A stretch of DNA of 64,000 bases. It comes from Phoronis australis. Its lineage: Eukaryota; Phoronida; Phoronidae. Positions 1 through 12,200 of this stretch are shown piece after piece. Both the position numbers and the translations under genes were made by a program. Location of the stretch: contig NMRA01000342.1 in assembly GCA_002633005.1 (NCBI GenBank), positions 206,728 to 270,727 of the forward strand, given 5' to 3'. The number at the start of each line of letters is the position of its first letter. The stretch's first letter is position 1. The notes under the pieces are model-generated. The model saw only the letters and a list, made by a program, of their open reading frames with translations, was not told the DNA's origin and did not search any database.

Positions 1-983
1 ACATTGACAGCTAAACAGCGACAAAATGCAGCTTTAAACAGTCTTCAGCATACGTGCAAACTGCTGCCGTATTGTGTGTTGCTTTGTATTGCTAATAAGT
101 CATAGCTGTTAAAACGATATCCTTTCTCCGTATTTGTTACTCTTTTTGTATTTGGAACTCCACTTCAAAAACCGTGGTTTACGTGGTGTTTTTGTGGAAA
201 AGTAGTCTACAAAGACCTTAAAATCGGTGGTGACAAGGAGTTGACATAGGTACGTGCTTCCCTTGCTGCATATAGTCACAGTAAAGGGATTGGAATATAT
301 GTATGTTACAAAATAGAAACTTCCTCGACATGGCACTCCCGACTTGAATTATATCTGTACAGAAGAAGTTATTACTAAATGAAACACCATTGTTCAGATT
401 GTCCCAATGTAATAGTCATGTGGTGTCATACAGGCACATACATATTGTATTTTGCTAGACAAAAGTGGAATTTTGCAAAATGACCGTTTTTTGTAGTTAA
501 GGTCTGTCACTAAGTAGGGTTTACATTCTGAGCAGTAGTTTACCATCGAGTAACACTGCCTTGCCTCCATTATTGTGAATTGATAGAGTGCATTAAAAGG
601 ATTACCAAACCCGGTTTTGGCTTATTAACAGATACTGAAAATGATTTTTCCATCCAGTTTGAAATAATGCTCCATTACCCAGAACGACTCTCGAAAGTGT
701 GCAGGGAATTTTGAAAACTCATTTCAAAGTCTGCTAAAGGGGCAAGCGTGACGTACATTTTTAACGAATTAAACGGCGATTGTGGGAAAAGACCACCTCT
801 CAAGGACAATAATGTCCAATTTGTGAAAGCAGGCTATGAATTTTTAGTCGATTTCATCTTTTATCTTGGAATATTGATGCATTAGCAGGTGGCAGAATGA
901 TTGGTTGAAAACATCAAAACAGGGTTAAGTGTCCTTTTAACTGTGTCGTCCAACTCTTGACATTCTGATCCTTTTGGTTGTAG
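1..983. other. intron of the 5' gene (upstream part outside window)
   Basis: AT-rich sequence before the first recognisable acceptor at 981-983. No exon, RNA gene or clear repeat seen. Confidence 0.5.
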
Positions 984-1108
984 GACCTGTGCTGAATCCA
1001 AACAGTGCATCTGAACAGTCCATTGAAGCAGGTCTGCTGCATCCAGCGGCACCTGGAGGGTCAGTTGACAGTGAAGGCTCTTCTGCTGGGCGTCGCTATT
1101 CTCGTCAG
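984..1108 (+). CDS. exon of the unrecognised 5' gene
   Basis: Acceptor TAG at 981-983 after a T-rich tract; donor GTTAGT at 1109. Only the frame that borrows one base from an upstream exon is open, giving 41 codons ending RRYSRQ in phase 0. Confidence 0.6.
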
Positions 1109-4100
1109 GTTAGTGGTCCATTTTAAAGCACCTTGTGGACTGTGAACATAGGAGACTGGACAAGTGGTCTTTTTCTCTGGAAAGTGGGCTAATGTAATAT
1201 AACATATTGTCATAGTTGCGCATGCCAACTTCACGTGTTTTTGTCATATCTGATGTGCGTTTCAATGTGAACTAGTTGTAAATAGTAGCCTGAAGATGAG
1301 ATATATGTCTCGAAATATCGCTTTATAAATTATGTTACCTACTGATGTTGTTAGGATTTTTATTGCACTGTTGTGATGTAAAGACAAGATCTCTATTTAG
1401 AGAGTTTGAAAGAACTGAAATTAAACTCATAAAAACAGATCAAAGTCGTGTCTTCAATGAAATATGTATATGAGAAAGATTACTGCCAAATTGTAGTGGT
1501 GGATATATGCAAACGTATGTATTCCAGGAGTCGGTGCCCACATTGAAGAAGCGCGGCTTCTCGACGCGTCTTAGAAAGACGCAACCTAAAAAGCCACGTC
1601 CCATGCCAAGACGACGACCACCTCCAACAGATGTCATTGCTGAGGAGGCAGAGGATGATCAGATGTATGAGAACGTGGTGGCAGGGACGACGACAGGGGT
1701 GACAGTGATCAGGTAACCGAGAGATGATTGGTCAGAAAATGTAATGAAGGCGGAGCAGAAACACCGACCAGTTTAAAGTGGAACTTGCTGGCTATATTCC
1801 TTATCTCTGTGATTGCTTGGCCAAATTAGTTAGAAACACAACATATAGCAATGATGTGATTATTAAGTAGGTTGAAAATTGCTAACTGTTTTTAAGAACA
1901 AATTTCGTGGCGAAAGTGATCTGCTGCATGTAGTTATCGTAACGTGGTGCTGGGGTATAATACATTACATGAGCTATGTCAGTAGTGCTAAGGTCTCCTA
2001 TTTTCAGATTTTTTTGTTTTCATATTTCCAAGTTGTAAGTGAATACACTTGCACTTTGTTTAGCATAGATTATGTTGAAACAGCATTGTCGTTTAGTTTG
2101 TGCTATACATATTGTAAGCATAATTAGGAGCATGCAAATGCATTATTTAACACAATGTACATATATTATAACGAAATGTACATGTATGTGAACTTAGGTG
2201 CATGCGACTGACGTATGCAAAAGGTTTGGGCAAAAATTTGTCTTTTGAATTTCGCATGTTATTCTGATATAGGGCGTAGGCCTACATCCGTACATGTATA
2301 CATTGTAGTGAATGAAAAAACTGGTTTAGATAGCCTTGCATCGTGCGACGAACCCCAAATCTCTCTAATGCATAGTAGGCCTAACGGAAATTGATTGATA
2401 AAAATCAAAATGGTCACCGCTTAGTTATTCAACTTGAGCCGAAATGTTGAACTTGATGAGAAAGTGGTTTGTAAACAGCAAGAATTTAAAGACATAGTTT
2501 CACACCAAAACAACTGCTTTTCAAAACAAATAATAGCACTGTGTGAATCTGTTGCACAGGGCAGTTCTTGTCCGCACAGCTTGGTTAATGAGAAAAGCCC
2601 AGCAATAATGACTTTTTCCGACTTCAGCCGAGACAATTCTGAGAACAGGCATTTGTGGTTACATAACCGTGTGTGATGTCAGATCAGGAAGACAGCTGTG
2701 TATTACAATGGCTACAAGCAGTCAACCCTCCAAAATTTTGCTTCCTTCATTTGATAATTCCTTTCAACTCCATTTGTTGGCATAATTACATTGTTTTTCA
2801 CCCAAGGAGATGTGAAGACCAGTGTATCACAGATAATCAAGCCTAATACAAAATATTGCAGCTTTCATTTTTTTCCATTTTCAGCAGTGAGTAAAAAGGG
2901 AGACATCTTTTAATTTAACCACATATATACTTGAAATTTGAGTGGAGGTGGCAAACTCTATGACAGAATTACAAGAATACTTGAAATGGAAGTCTTCTGA
3001 ACTTGGTTTTTTAAATTCTTGTGTTAATCTATTGGAATAATAATAAACCCAAGGCATCAAGAAATATTACCTGAAGGTGCCAGTGAAAATATTATTTCAG
3101 CCATTCACAGTAAAGTTTATATGTGAGTTAAAATTATCTAATCTTTTACCAAAATAAGTAACTTAGAATGCACAGTACTTTAACATTTAAGCATTACAAA
3201 CGTTATCCAACTATAAGATAAATTTACATGATATGAAAGTGAATATGCCTAACTATTACCAGGTGTTTCCTTACATTAGAATTCGACAAGCATGATTTGA
3301 AAAAATAAGAAGTTACATGGAAAAAGGATTGGAGGCTGGAAGCTTCACAATCCAACATGGCCTATTACTCTAATTAAGAGCCTTTACATTTTGGGCCTTG
3401 ATAACTTGAATCAAGAAAGCAAAAAGTTACAACGCATGTATTGAAAGAACAATTCATACGTAAAATTTAGATAAATAAAACAACAAGAATCAATCAACTG
3501 AAATTTTCAGATGTAATAACGTCCTTTGTCAACAGAAACAGAAATAAAGTAAAATCAAACACCATATATGACAATTGACATTTTCGCCTATTTATATTCT
3601 ACATTTCGTGAAACAATAATATCCTTAGGAGGATCTGGATCGCCTTATTTATTTTCAGATTTATTTTCGACGTTAAAATTTAGAAAAATATGAATTATGT
3701 TGTGACACATCAAACCTTGAATTGACTTTCAAAGAAAAAACGATTTCAAAACTTTTCAACTGTTTTTAAGCTGAGTGTATGGCCAACTGAATGGGATATT
3801 CACACTGCAATAATTAGAATATTCCTTATATGTTTTGCACAAAAAAATACCATTATGCAAAGTTGCTTTTTTGTAGCAGCTTTCATCAAAATGTATCAAA
3901 GCTAAAATTTCACCAAGTACAAATGAGCCGATTGAACATGCCCTTCAGTTCAGCACAAGTCGCCATGTTGTCGGTGCCGCGGGAAATGAGACTAAGTCCA
4001 ACGGGAATTGTGAGCAATTTTATCACTCAATAAGTAACATCTGCTTGGCTGAAATCCAATGAAAACTATTGAGTCACTCAGAATAGTAGGTATAGATCTT

Positions 4101-5518
4101 TCCCACTAAATTTCATCGTAAAGTATTGGTGAAAATAAATTACAGTTTTAAACTTGTATCTTATGCCGCTGTTGTCCAAGATGGCCAACCAGATCCAAAC
4201 AAATGACCCAAATTTCGCAATCAAAATTGCAATAAATGTGCATTGCTTAACCCGATTTTGATAATTTTTCAATTTTTATTGAGTAGGATGCATTATCTTT
4301 CCGATTATATTGAAGTATTTTTGCAAATCGAAAAAAAATCGGTTGGACAGCCCTACTCTTACTGTTCATTTAGTCCAGCTAGCGATCAACTTGGCTAAAA
4401 TTCAATGTATTGCAACGACAGGTAACGAGCATCAAGCAATTCAACACATCCACCTACAAACAGTTACCGGTATGTTGCAAAAAGTGTAATTCAAAAGAAA
4501 AGCAATCTACTGGTTACTTCTAGCTCTAATCCTGTCCGACAGTGTCCGTCGATGCTATCAACCATTTTGAATGTTAGGTTGTTAATACTTACTCAAGGCT
4601 CACTAGCTTCTAGAAAGTGACGGCATGTACCGTTTCGAATACTCTCTAAAAGTTCACTCATCCCGGTTTACAACCATACTTGGATCACAGGCTGTCGTTC
4701 TAGAAGCAGTCCATAGAAATATTTCGCTACATACTACCGAATACGGCGACGCTCCACTCGTGGACTTCGCAAAGTATTCTCACTTGCGACGCAGTCTTGG
4801 ATCAATGGGGAACTTGTGCAAAGATACCCCAGCCCTTGGCGTATTGCCACAGCCTCTAACTTCAAATATTTACTCCAGTTTAAATCTAAAAATCCGTCTA
4901 CATTTGAAAAAGTACTCCTCTTGGCACACAGCAATGGACACTGTGGACAGCAATGATCAGGTCATGTCCCTACTAACTGTAAACTGTTTATGGCAACACA
5001 CAAGACCATGTGCATATGTGTCACATTTCAGAAAATTAATGGGCAAAAGTTGCAAAATAAATGATTCTAACAAACACAAAGATTCCATTTGTGCCAGATA
5101 GTCCCAGCCAAGAGTACAAACCTATGGACAGACTCGGCACTGATTTGGTCAGGAATTCCTGATGTGTTCCTGATGTGACGTGATTCCGAAGATAGCCGAA
5201 GTTCAAAATTTTCTGTTCTCAAAATTTTGTGGGGAAGTGGGAGCGGGTTTTAAAGGAATGATAGAAGAATATGGGGCATGAAATAAAAATAAATGTGGTT
5301 TATAAGCAAACTTTATTAACAGTCAACACATGTGTATACATATTAACTAAAACTAAATAGCTGTGAAAAAATCTCTTTAATGCAAAAACCACGGGAAGGT
5401 GTGGATATTGTAAAAGCTGTTGAATTTGTTTTGGTAACGAATGTTGCTTTAATTTTACAGATTTTCAAACAACAATGGTCTTGGATCAGAGACTGTCAAC
5501 GTTGAGGTGCCCAACTAA
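984..5518 (+). CDS. 3' end of an unrecognised gene (last three coding exons; cytoplasmic-tail-like)
   Basis: Exons 984-1108, 1528-1712 and 5461-5518 join in frame (phases 0 then 2) and end at TAA 5516-5518. All borders are AG/GT. About 121 residues are visible and the gene begins outside the window. The first exon is Ser/Gly/Pro-rich with a GLLHP stretch. The second has a strongly basic, proline-rich run (RKTQPKKPRPMPRRRPPP), then an acidic patch and a YENV tyrosine motif. The last exon gives a short Asn/Val tail ending VEVPN. There is no catalytic domain or membrane segment in the visible part. Basic-proline plus YENV suggests an SH3/SH2-binding cytoplasmic tail of a receptor or adhesion protein; this is inference. 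I do not recognise the family. Confidence 0.6.
1528..1712 (+). CDS. exon of the unrecognised 5' gene, basic-proline and YENV region
   Basis: Acceptor CAG ends at 1527; donor GTAACC at 1713. There are 61 codons plus two bases. The exon is clearly higher in GC and CpG than the flanking introns, as are other real exons here. Confidence 0.65.
1713..5460. other. last intron of the 5' gene, 3.7 kb
   Basis: AT-rich. It contains a 158-codon open frame at 4625-5101 with no recognisable domain and no splice support; I treat it as chance or a worn repeat. No other structure seen. Confidence 0.5.
5461..5518 (+). CDS. terminal coding exon of the unrecognised 5' gene
   Basis: A pyrimidine-rich acceptor ends in ACAG at 5460. 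The first base completes an Arg codon left by the previous exon. Eighteen further residues precede TAA at 5516-5518. Confidence 0.6.
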
Positions 5519-6095
5519 GCCACCTGCTGCTAGTTTTGAATGTCATGGAAACGGTTGCTTGTTGTGGTTATGAAAGATGTTTACAAAGTTCTCATTAGAT
5601 CAAGGAATTAACATCCAATTTGGCAATATAGAGGTGTCAAATGGTGAACAAGGCTTAAGTTGAAGTATAGACAGACCTGTTTGTGGCCCTTTAGGATGTT
5701 CAGAATTCATATCATGCTTAGCGTAGTCCATACGAGTTGTTTACTCTGTCTCTTAGCACACAACATGGCAGACAAGTGGATTTTGTCTTTTTTGTCTCTA
5801 CAAAATGAATAGTTTAACATTCATTTTTGTTGAGATTTTTAGATTTAATTAGAAAAATCTGTTTTTCTCTTCACATGATTCATTCTGTACGTTTTCATCA
5901 GTGTGCTGTCAAACAACCTTGAAGTTTCTATTATTTTGATTGTTCATAGTAAGGATGTCAAACTTTTGGAAAATGTATAAACAACTTTGCAATTAATTTT
6001 CCACATGATAACTGAATAATTTGGGCATTTCAGTAGTTGCTAAACCATTTGCTAATTTTAGAGACTGACTTAGTTTTGTATTGAAAAACTATGTT

Positions 6096-6101
6096 AATAA
6101 A
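6096..6101 (+). terminator. candidate polyadenylation signal AATAAA for the 5' gene
   Basis: Canonical hexamer about 580 bases after the stop at 5518, followed by T-rich sequence. A second AATAAA lies at 7309-7314. Confidence 0.4.
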
Positions 6102-6424
6102 TATTGTTCAAATTATACTGTGCTTTAATGTTTTGTTCAGTTAATACTTGTGGACTGTAGTAAAAAATGGCGTTAGTCGGTCCCAACTTAACAGCAAGAT
6201 TTCTTCTGAGTGAGGGGAAAATCGACTTATGTGCAGAGCCGAAGCCTCAACTAGAACGACCGTACCACGGAACTTTGTTCGAGTCCAGCGAAAATAGTTA
6301 TCTGACTTACACGAGCTTTACTGCATATTGCTTTGCAATTGTCATGTTCATTGATTGATTATCATGTTTTTGTGGCTTTATGGCAAATAAGTTCCACCTG
6401 CATTTCACGCTGCTTCGCTGACTG

Positions 6425-6555
6425 AGAAATGAAAATCAAATTTAATTAGTCCTTTCACTCTCTTGAAGTCAATTTCATATTCCTTGCCATGCTAGGATGA
6501 TTTTGTTATTATTAGCAACAACATCAAAACCATCGGCGACTCAATAAAACACTTT
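6425..6555 (+). repeat. dispersed repeat family copy 1
   Basis: Shares blocks with 25795-25930, for example a GAAAATCAAATT block, a CACTCTC/TACTCTC block and an 'ATCGGCGACTCAA'-like end. Copies are diverged, so this is an old interspersed repeat. Confidence 0.45.
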
Positions 6556-7308
6556 TTAATAGACTTTGTTGAGGTTGACAAATCCTAAAATTGTGGATTA
6601 ATTTTGTAAATGCGGAGGCTTGAATTGCAGATTATTCAACAATTCAGTATCAGGTGAGCATTGTAATGTTTTTAAATCTCCACGCACATCGGTTAAGAAT
6701 TCAACAAAAGTTAAATAGCTTTTGTATTGTTGTCTTGCTTATAATGATCTGCCTTAGAGACATATTGCACAAAGTTAGTGCTCCATGCTTTGTCTGCAAC
6801 ACACTTTTGGGTAATCGTTTCGTTGTCTGCTTTGTAATGGCCTGCAGAATACAGAAATACAATTTACACCCCAGTTTTTCTTATTGCTTGTTTAACATTA
6901 ACTTTTAAGCCAGGATGTTAGACCTCAAAAAATATGACTGAAAACAAACTTTGCATGCCATGAAATTATTGATTTGTAACCTAGAAGAGGTCATAAGTTA
7001 ATAGACAAGTACTAGGAGCATAGACATGAACAAAATTGTGAAGAATGAAATTGGTTTTGAAATCGTCAGCAAACTGTTCTGAAATTGGGTTGCTTCATAT
7101 TTGTTGTTGGTGATGTCTGGCTCATTTGATATGGCAAGAAAAATTTGGAATTCGGTTTGTGGAAGAATGTCTGCCTACTTCATGTCCAGGCATCTGGCTA
7201 GAAGGGCTCAGTTCAAGGACAACCAACACTAGTCACCTTAGGGCGTGGCATATTCAGAGTGCAGCGACGTGAAAATGAATGTATCTTGTGTTCTGAATTT
7301 TGCCATTC

Positions 7309-7314
7309 AATAAA
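7309..7314 (+). terminator. alternative distal polyadenylation signal AATAAA
   Basis: Second canonical hexamer downstream of the 5' gene. It would give a 3' UTR of about 1.8 kb. Confidence 0.25.
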
Positions 7315-7626
7315 ATTATACCGTTTTTGGATTTCAGTTGTAAGTGCCCTTTTTATGTGTTTTCTAGGATTGTGTTAACTTTCTACCTGAAAAAGATTTC
7401 CCCTTTTAAATCATTTTGGCAATCTTCATGCGATCCTGTATGATACCGAGGTGAGGTCAGCTGCCTGATGACCTGCCTTCAAGTTTATCATCAAATCGCT
7501 GCTCTTTTACCTGTATGAAGGCTATATTTCAAAAATGTCAGTTGTGACTGGGTCTGGTTCCATCATGGTCATCGTATGCAATTGTCAGAATTCTAGCATT
7601 TCGCACAAGAGGTGTGCCTTCAAGAA

Positions 7627-7632
7627 TTTATT
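7627..7632 (-). terminator. candidate polyadenylation signal of the THAP gene
   Basis: TTTATT on the + strand is AATAAA on the - strand, about 890 bases beyond the stop at 8519-8521. It would place the 31-bp minisatellite inside the 3' UTR. Confidence 0.3.
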
Positions 7633-7901
7633 GAAAGAACTGGTCACGTGACTGCTGATAGATTGGCTTTGTAAATAACTGACTTGTCAGCGGATTCAAA
7701 TACCCATTGGCCATCATATGCAGTCCATCTGTTATGAGTGTAGTATAAGGCAAAGTTCTGGTTCTTCGAGTTTAGATTGCCTTCCGCTATTTCCCCTGCA
7801 GAAATTCATACATTCGAATCACATCTAATACAATGCTTTCATACATTGTGGCACTCACAACCTGTAAGAAAATGAAAAGGTCTACTCTGGCCATTAGGTT
7901 T

Positions 7902-8128
7902 GTCTGCAATTCATACACGTTGACTTTTGTTACTCTGCAATTCATACATGTTGACTTTTGTAACTCTGCAATTGATACACGTTGACTTTTGTTACTCTGC
8001 AATTCATACACATTGACTTTTGTTACTCTGCAATTCATACACGTTGACTTTTGTTACTCTGCAATTCATACACGTTGACTTTTGTTACTCTGCAATTCAT
8101 ACACGTTGACTTTTGTTACTCTGCAATT
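7902..8128. repeat. 31-bp minisatellite, about 7 copies
   Basis: The unit is TCTGCAATTCATACACGTTG followed by ACTTTTGTTAC, repeated almost perfectly with a few substitutions. Short open frames over it on both strands are products of the repeat. It lies just 3' of the THAP gene. Confidence 0.9.
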
Positions 8129-8518
8129 GTTCGCAAAAAACCCATAGCAAAGAACATCACTAACCATGGGTGCCGGCAGTGGTACATGGGAAACGCACAT
8201 CCTACCTCTTTCACTTTTGGACTCCCCAGTCACCACCAATTGTTTCAAACTCTCTCGCATAGACAATTTTTCTCATAGAATTAAGTGGCACAAAAAGTCA
8301 TTTTTTTGCAAATACATCTACAAATGTACAGCAGACATGTCGGGAAATTGATGACAATAAGGAAATCCAAATCACCGGATCAACTTGACATCGGGTTTGC
8401 AGAATGAAACCTTAAAAGGAAGCGAATATACATGTAACAAGGCAAGCACGTTGCAATGCTATTTGGGCATCTTCAGTTGCTGATAAATCCCACAAACAAC
8501 ACTCAAGTATTGACAAAT

Positions 8519-9263
8519 CTAAGCAGCTGGCTTATCAGAGTCTCTACTTGGCTTGACAAACAACAGCAAACGATTGCTGGAGTTAGCTTCCAGTGTTCTT
8601 ATCCTGTTCTTTGCATCAGCCAACTGTTTCATCAGGTACTCATTTTTCAACAGCAAAGTTTGTTTGTCCTTTTTCAAACCAGTCATTTCCTCAGTCAGTT
8701 GCCGTACTTTCGTCTCCAGCGAATGTAAATTTTTGAAGTACAGGCCACTCACACTACTGTGAAAAGTCACACGGGGTGCTTTCTTTTGTATTTTGGCTTT
8801 GGGCGCAGCAGCGTAGTTATGAAACCTGGCTACTGAAAGAGATGGGGAACACTCCTTCATTTGATGGGATAAGTCCGCTGTGTTGGAGGTAACACCACAA
8901 GTGTCACTGATAGGAATACCACTGCAGTGGATAGCTAGGGCCTCTTGTAGCTTCCCAGGACAAACAACAGCTGTTATGTATGACATTATCTCTCGAGCCT
9001 TGCACTCGGGCATATGTAGGACATACTGGCAGAGATTTTCGACAGAACAATCAGGTGAGAGTTCATTCAGAGAATACTTGTCAATCACAACTCGTGTCAG
9101 TTTGGGGTGAAGGTACTGCACCATGTGGGCCAAGAGTGGACACACGACGTCATCAGATGACTCTTGGGCTTGTTCACTCAGCTGTCCAACTTTCAGCGCC
9201 CACTCTGGGTACTCGTGCAAGTACAGCACAGGCTTGCGACTTTGCTCCAAAGGTCTTCCATAC
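8519..9263 (-). CDS. THAP gene exon 3, domain end and coiled coil
   Basis: Acceptor TTCGCAG precedes 9263. The frame is open for 247 codons to TAG. It begins RYGRPLEQ, the closing segment of the THAP domain, and ends with the coiled coil and a short polar tail. On its own it could be taken for a cyclin-like fragment; the upstream exons settle the identity. Confidence 0.85.
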
Positions 9264-12200
9264 CTGCGAATAATATGAAAAGGTCGAATGAAAATTGATT
9301 TCAGTCAGTCACATGTCACAAAGTAATGTTCTTTTCTGTCTACCCTCTCATTTCACAGAATTCAAAACAACATTCAAGTTCACAAAGCAGAGACAGTTCC
9401 TTTTAAGATTTCTGCTTGGTGAGAATGAGATGAAATTTCTCCAAGAATGTTGCTTTGCTGTAAAATTTGTCTGCTTTTTGTTTTTTTTTTGTTTCTTGTT
9501 CGCACGCTACAGATCGCAATTGTTATCGGATCAATGCAAACAAATAACGTATGGCTTATGAATGGCTCAAAGCCTATTTTTTATTGAAATTGGATACATG
9601 ATAGTGCGGTGGCAGCCATTTTTACATTTTTTTCATTTCTGGAGCCAAAGCTGTTGTTTGTGGTCGAATTTTTCTTTTTTCTGTCAAAAGATCATTCCAA
9701 GGCTATCGCGTCTCATTTGCTTTTTTCTAATTCTAACCGTTCCCGAGTTATTCAAGATTTTCTAAGGACTGTTCTCCAAATAACTGAGTTTTTGTGCTGT
9801 ACCTTTCGTGTCCCTAAATGGATCTGTCTGAAATTTGCTATGTGGATAGATCATTTGAAGCGCTATCAGCATTGTTAAACCAGTTTCTTTCTACGATATT
9901 CAAAATTTACTACTCACATGACTGTTCTTTTGTTGACTAGTTATTTATAGCTGCACTCTATTTGCCTATCATATTTGTGCTAGAGATCATATTTTTGGTA
10001 CAACATAAAATTTATGTAAACTTTGTCAATATCCCAAGTACTTTATTGTTATTGAGCGAAATTGGACACATGATGGTGATGTGGCATCCATTTCTCAAAT
10101 TACGTTTGTGCAACTCTAGCTCCGCCATTCTTTGAACGAACCTTACCTCACCCTTAAATTTTTATTCAATTTCACCAAGTGCCGCTCTTCAGAGTGATTT
10201 TATTTGTTTTCCTGACATGGCAACAATTGCTTAATGAATCACTTACACGTAAACAAACAATTATGAAAACAGTGAAGTGTTTAATTATAGCTGCACTTTG
10301 CTTCACTTACAGGTTAAATAGGAAATGAAGCAAAAATGCTAATTAGCCTACAAACTATACTTTTCAAAAGTAACAAATAATGTCTATGCAATTGAGAACT
10401 AATTCTAGAATGCCTGAAAAAATGGCACTTTGTCATATAGTACTTCTAGAGTGACTCAGAAAATTTTAATGGGAAGATCAAATTTCTAATTAAATTCAAA
10501 ACGAGAAATTCAATGCTTTTACCCTATACATCGGAACTAATGGGGGTTATGTCTAATGGCTCCTAGAGGTATACAACAAAATTTCATGCATTGCAGACAA
10601 AAATAATTTCCAAAATTTATCTTTCAGTTTTCAAAGACTTCTAACATCTTGTGAATGCACACAAACTCTTAAAGTTTGTTTGACAAGGCGACAGAACTTT
10701 TAACGCATTTATTTGGAGGAGATACATATTAATTACATTGTGTAAAAACGTGATAACAGGGATAAACAAGTTGAACTTCCTAATGTGTACTATAATGTAT
10801 ATCACCAGAATTTGCAACACCTAAGTCTTTACATCAAAAAACATGTATTCAATCAAATACTGAAAATGTGAAGCGTATTAAGGCCCAAGTGCAATATCTA
10901 CCATTTTATTTTAAAATTCACAATATATAAATTTTAAAGCCACTATAATCATGTTCTTCTGTTTCCAAATCAACACCATAACGTTTTTATCCTTTGTTTG
11001 AAATCAACTTGGTAACCATGGTAACTGTAAACAACAAAACACTTGGAACTCTGCTGGTGGTTGTACTGCCTCACAACAGGTAACTTAAAAAGTGCCTGTT
11101 GGTTATTCTCAAGCTTAGAAATCATTGTTCAGGTGAATAAGGAACAAGAGGATACCGATCTGGTAACTGGAAGATGACAGAAGGCACGGGTCTATTGACT
11201 CCTTAAAAATGGTGCCCTAGTTCTACTCATCAAGTGTTTCACACAAGGCACAGGCATCTAATTCCAAATATAGGTGTATAACTTCACATGCAAACACATG
11301 GNTTGAGAACTAATTCTAGAATGCCTGAAAAAATGGCACTTTGTCATATAGTACTTCTAGAGTGACTCAGAAAATTTTAATGGGAAGATCAAATTTTTAA
11401 TTAAATTCAAAACGAGAAATTCAATGCTTTTACCCTATACATCGGAACTAATGGGGGTTATGTCTAATGGCTCCTAGAGGTATATAACAAAATTTCATGC
11501 ACTGCAGACAAAAATAATTGCCAAAATTTATCTTTCAGTTTTCAAAGACTTCTAACATCTTGTGAATGCACACAAACTCTTAAAGTTTGTTTGACAAGGC
11601 GACAGAACTTTTAACGCATTTATTTGGAGGAGATACATATTAATTATATTGTGTAAAAACGTGTAAAATATTTCACTTGTTTCGCACATTGTGTCCCAAA
11701 TTGGCAAGAATTTACCATAACTACTACAAAGTAATTATTTAGGCTTATAGCCAAATAGCTCTATTAAAATTTGTACCTGACATTAAACTTGCAAAGACCA
11801 CAACTTGAATGTAATAAGGCAAAGAAGTTGAACAGAATAAAAAAGTTGACACTTTTTGCGTGACAATTAAATCAAACAAACTGAATTAAATGTGGAATCC
11901 TGGTGACAACAAGGGTGATAACAGGGATGAACAAGTTGAACTTCCTAATGTGTACTATAATGTATATCACCAGAATTTGCAACACCTAAATCTTTACATC
12001 AAAAAACATGTATTCAATCAAATACTGAAAATGTGAAGCGTATTAAGGCCCAAGTGCAATATCTACCATTTTATTTTAAAATTCACAATATATAAATTTT
12101 AAAGCCACTATAAACATGTTCTTCTGTTTCCAAATCAACACCATAACGTTTTTATCCTTTGTTTGAAATCAACTTGGTAACCATGGTAACTGTAAACAAC

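Larger units (their letters stand above)
5519..8518. other. 3' UTR and convergent spacer between the 5' gene and the THAP gene
   Basis: Holds poly(A) signals on both strands, a dispersed repeat copy near 6425-6555 and the 31-bp minisatellite at 7902-8128. A short frame at 6167-6358 has no homology that I recognise. Confidence 0.5.

Noticed and set aside
4625-5101. 158-codon open frame on + in the last intron of the 5' gene
   Set aside because: No recognisable motif or splice signals, and it lies inside an intron whose flanking exons join in frame.
6167-6358. A 63-codon open frame as a first exon of a new gene
   Set aside because: Locally less AT-rich, but with no donor in place and no homologue that I recognise; it overlaps a dispersed repeat region.
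8519-9250. Cyclin-family C-terminal exon
   Set aside because: A weak W...KYS pattern suggested it, but upstream exons with C-x4-C and C-x2-H joining in phase show a THAP protein.
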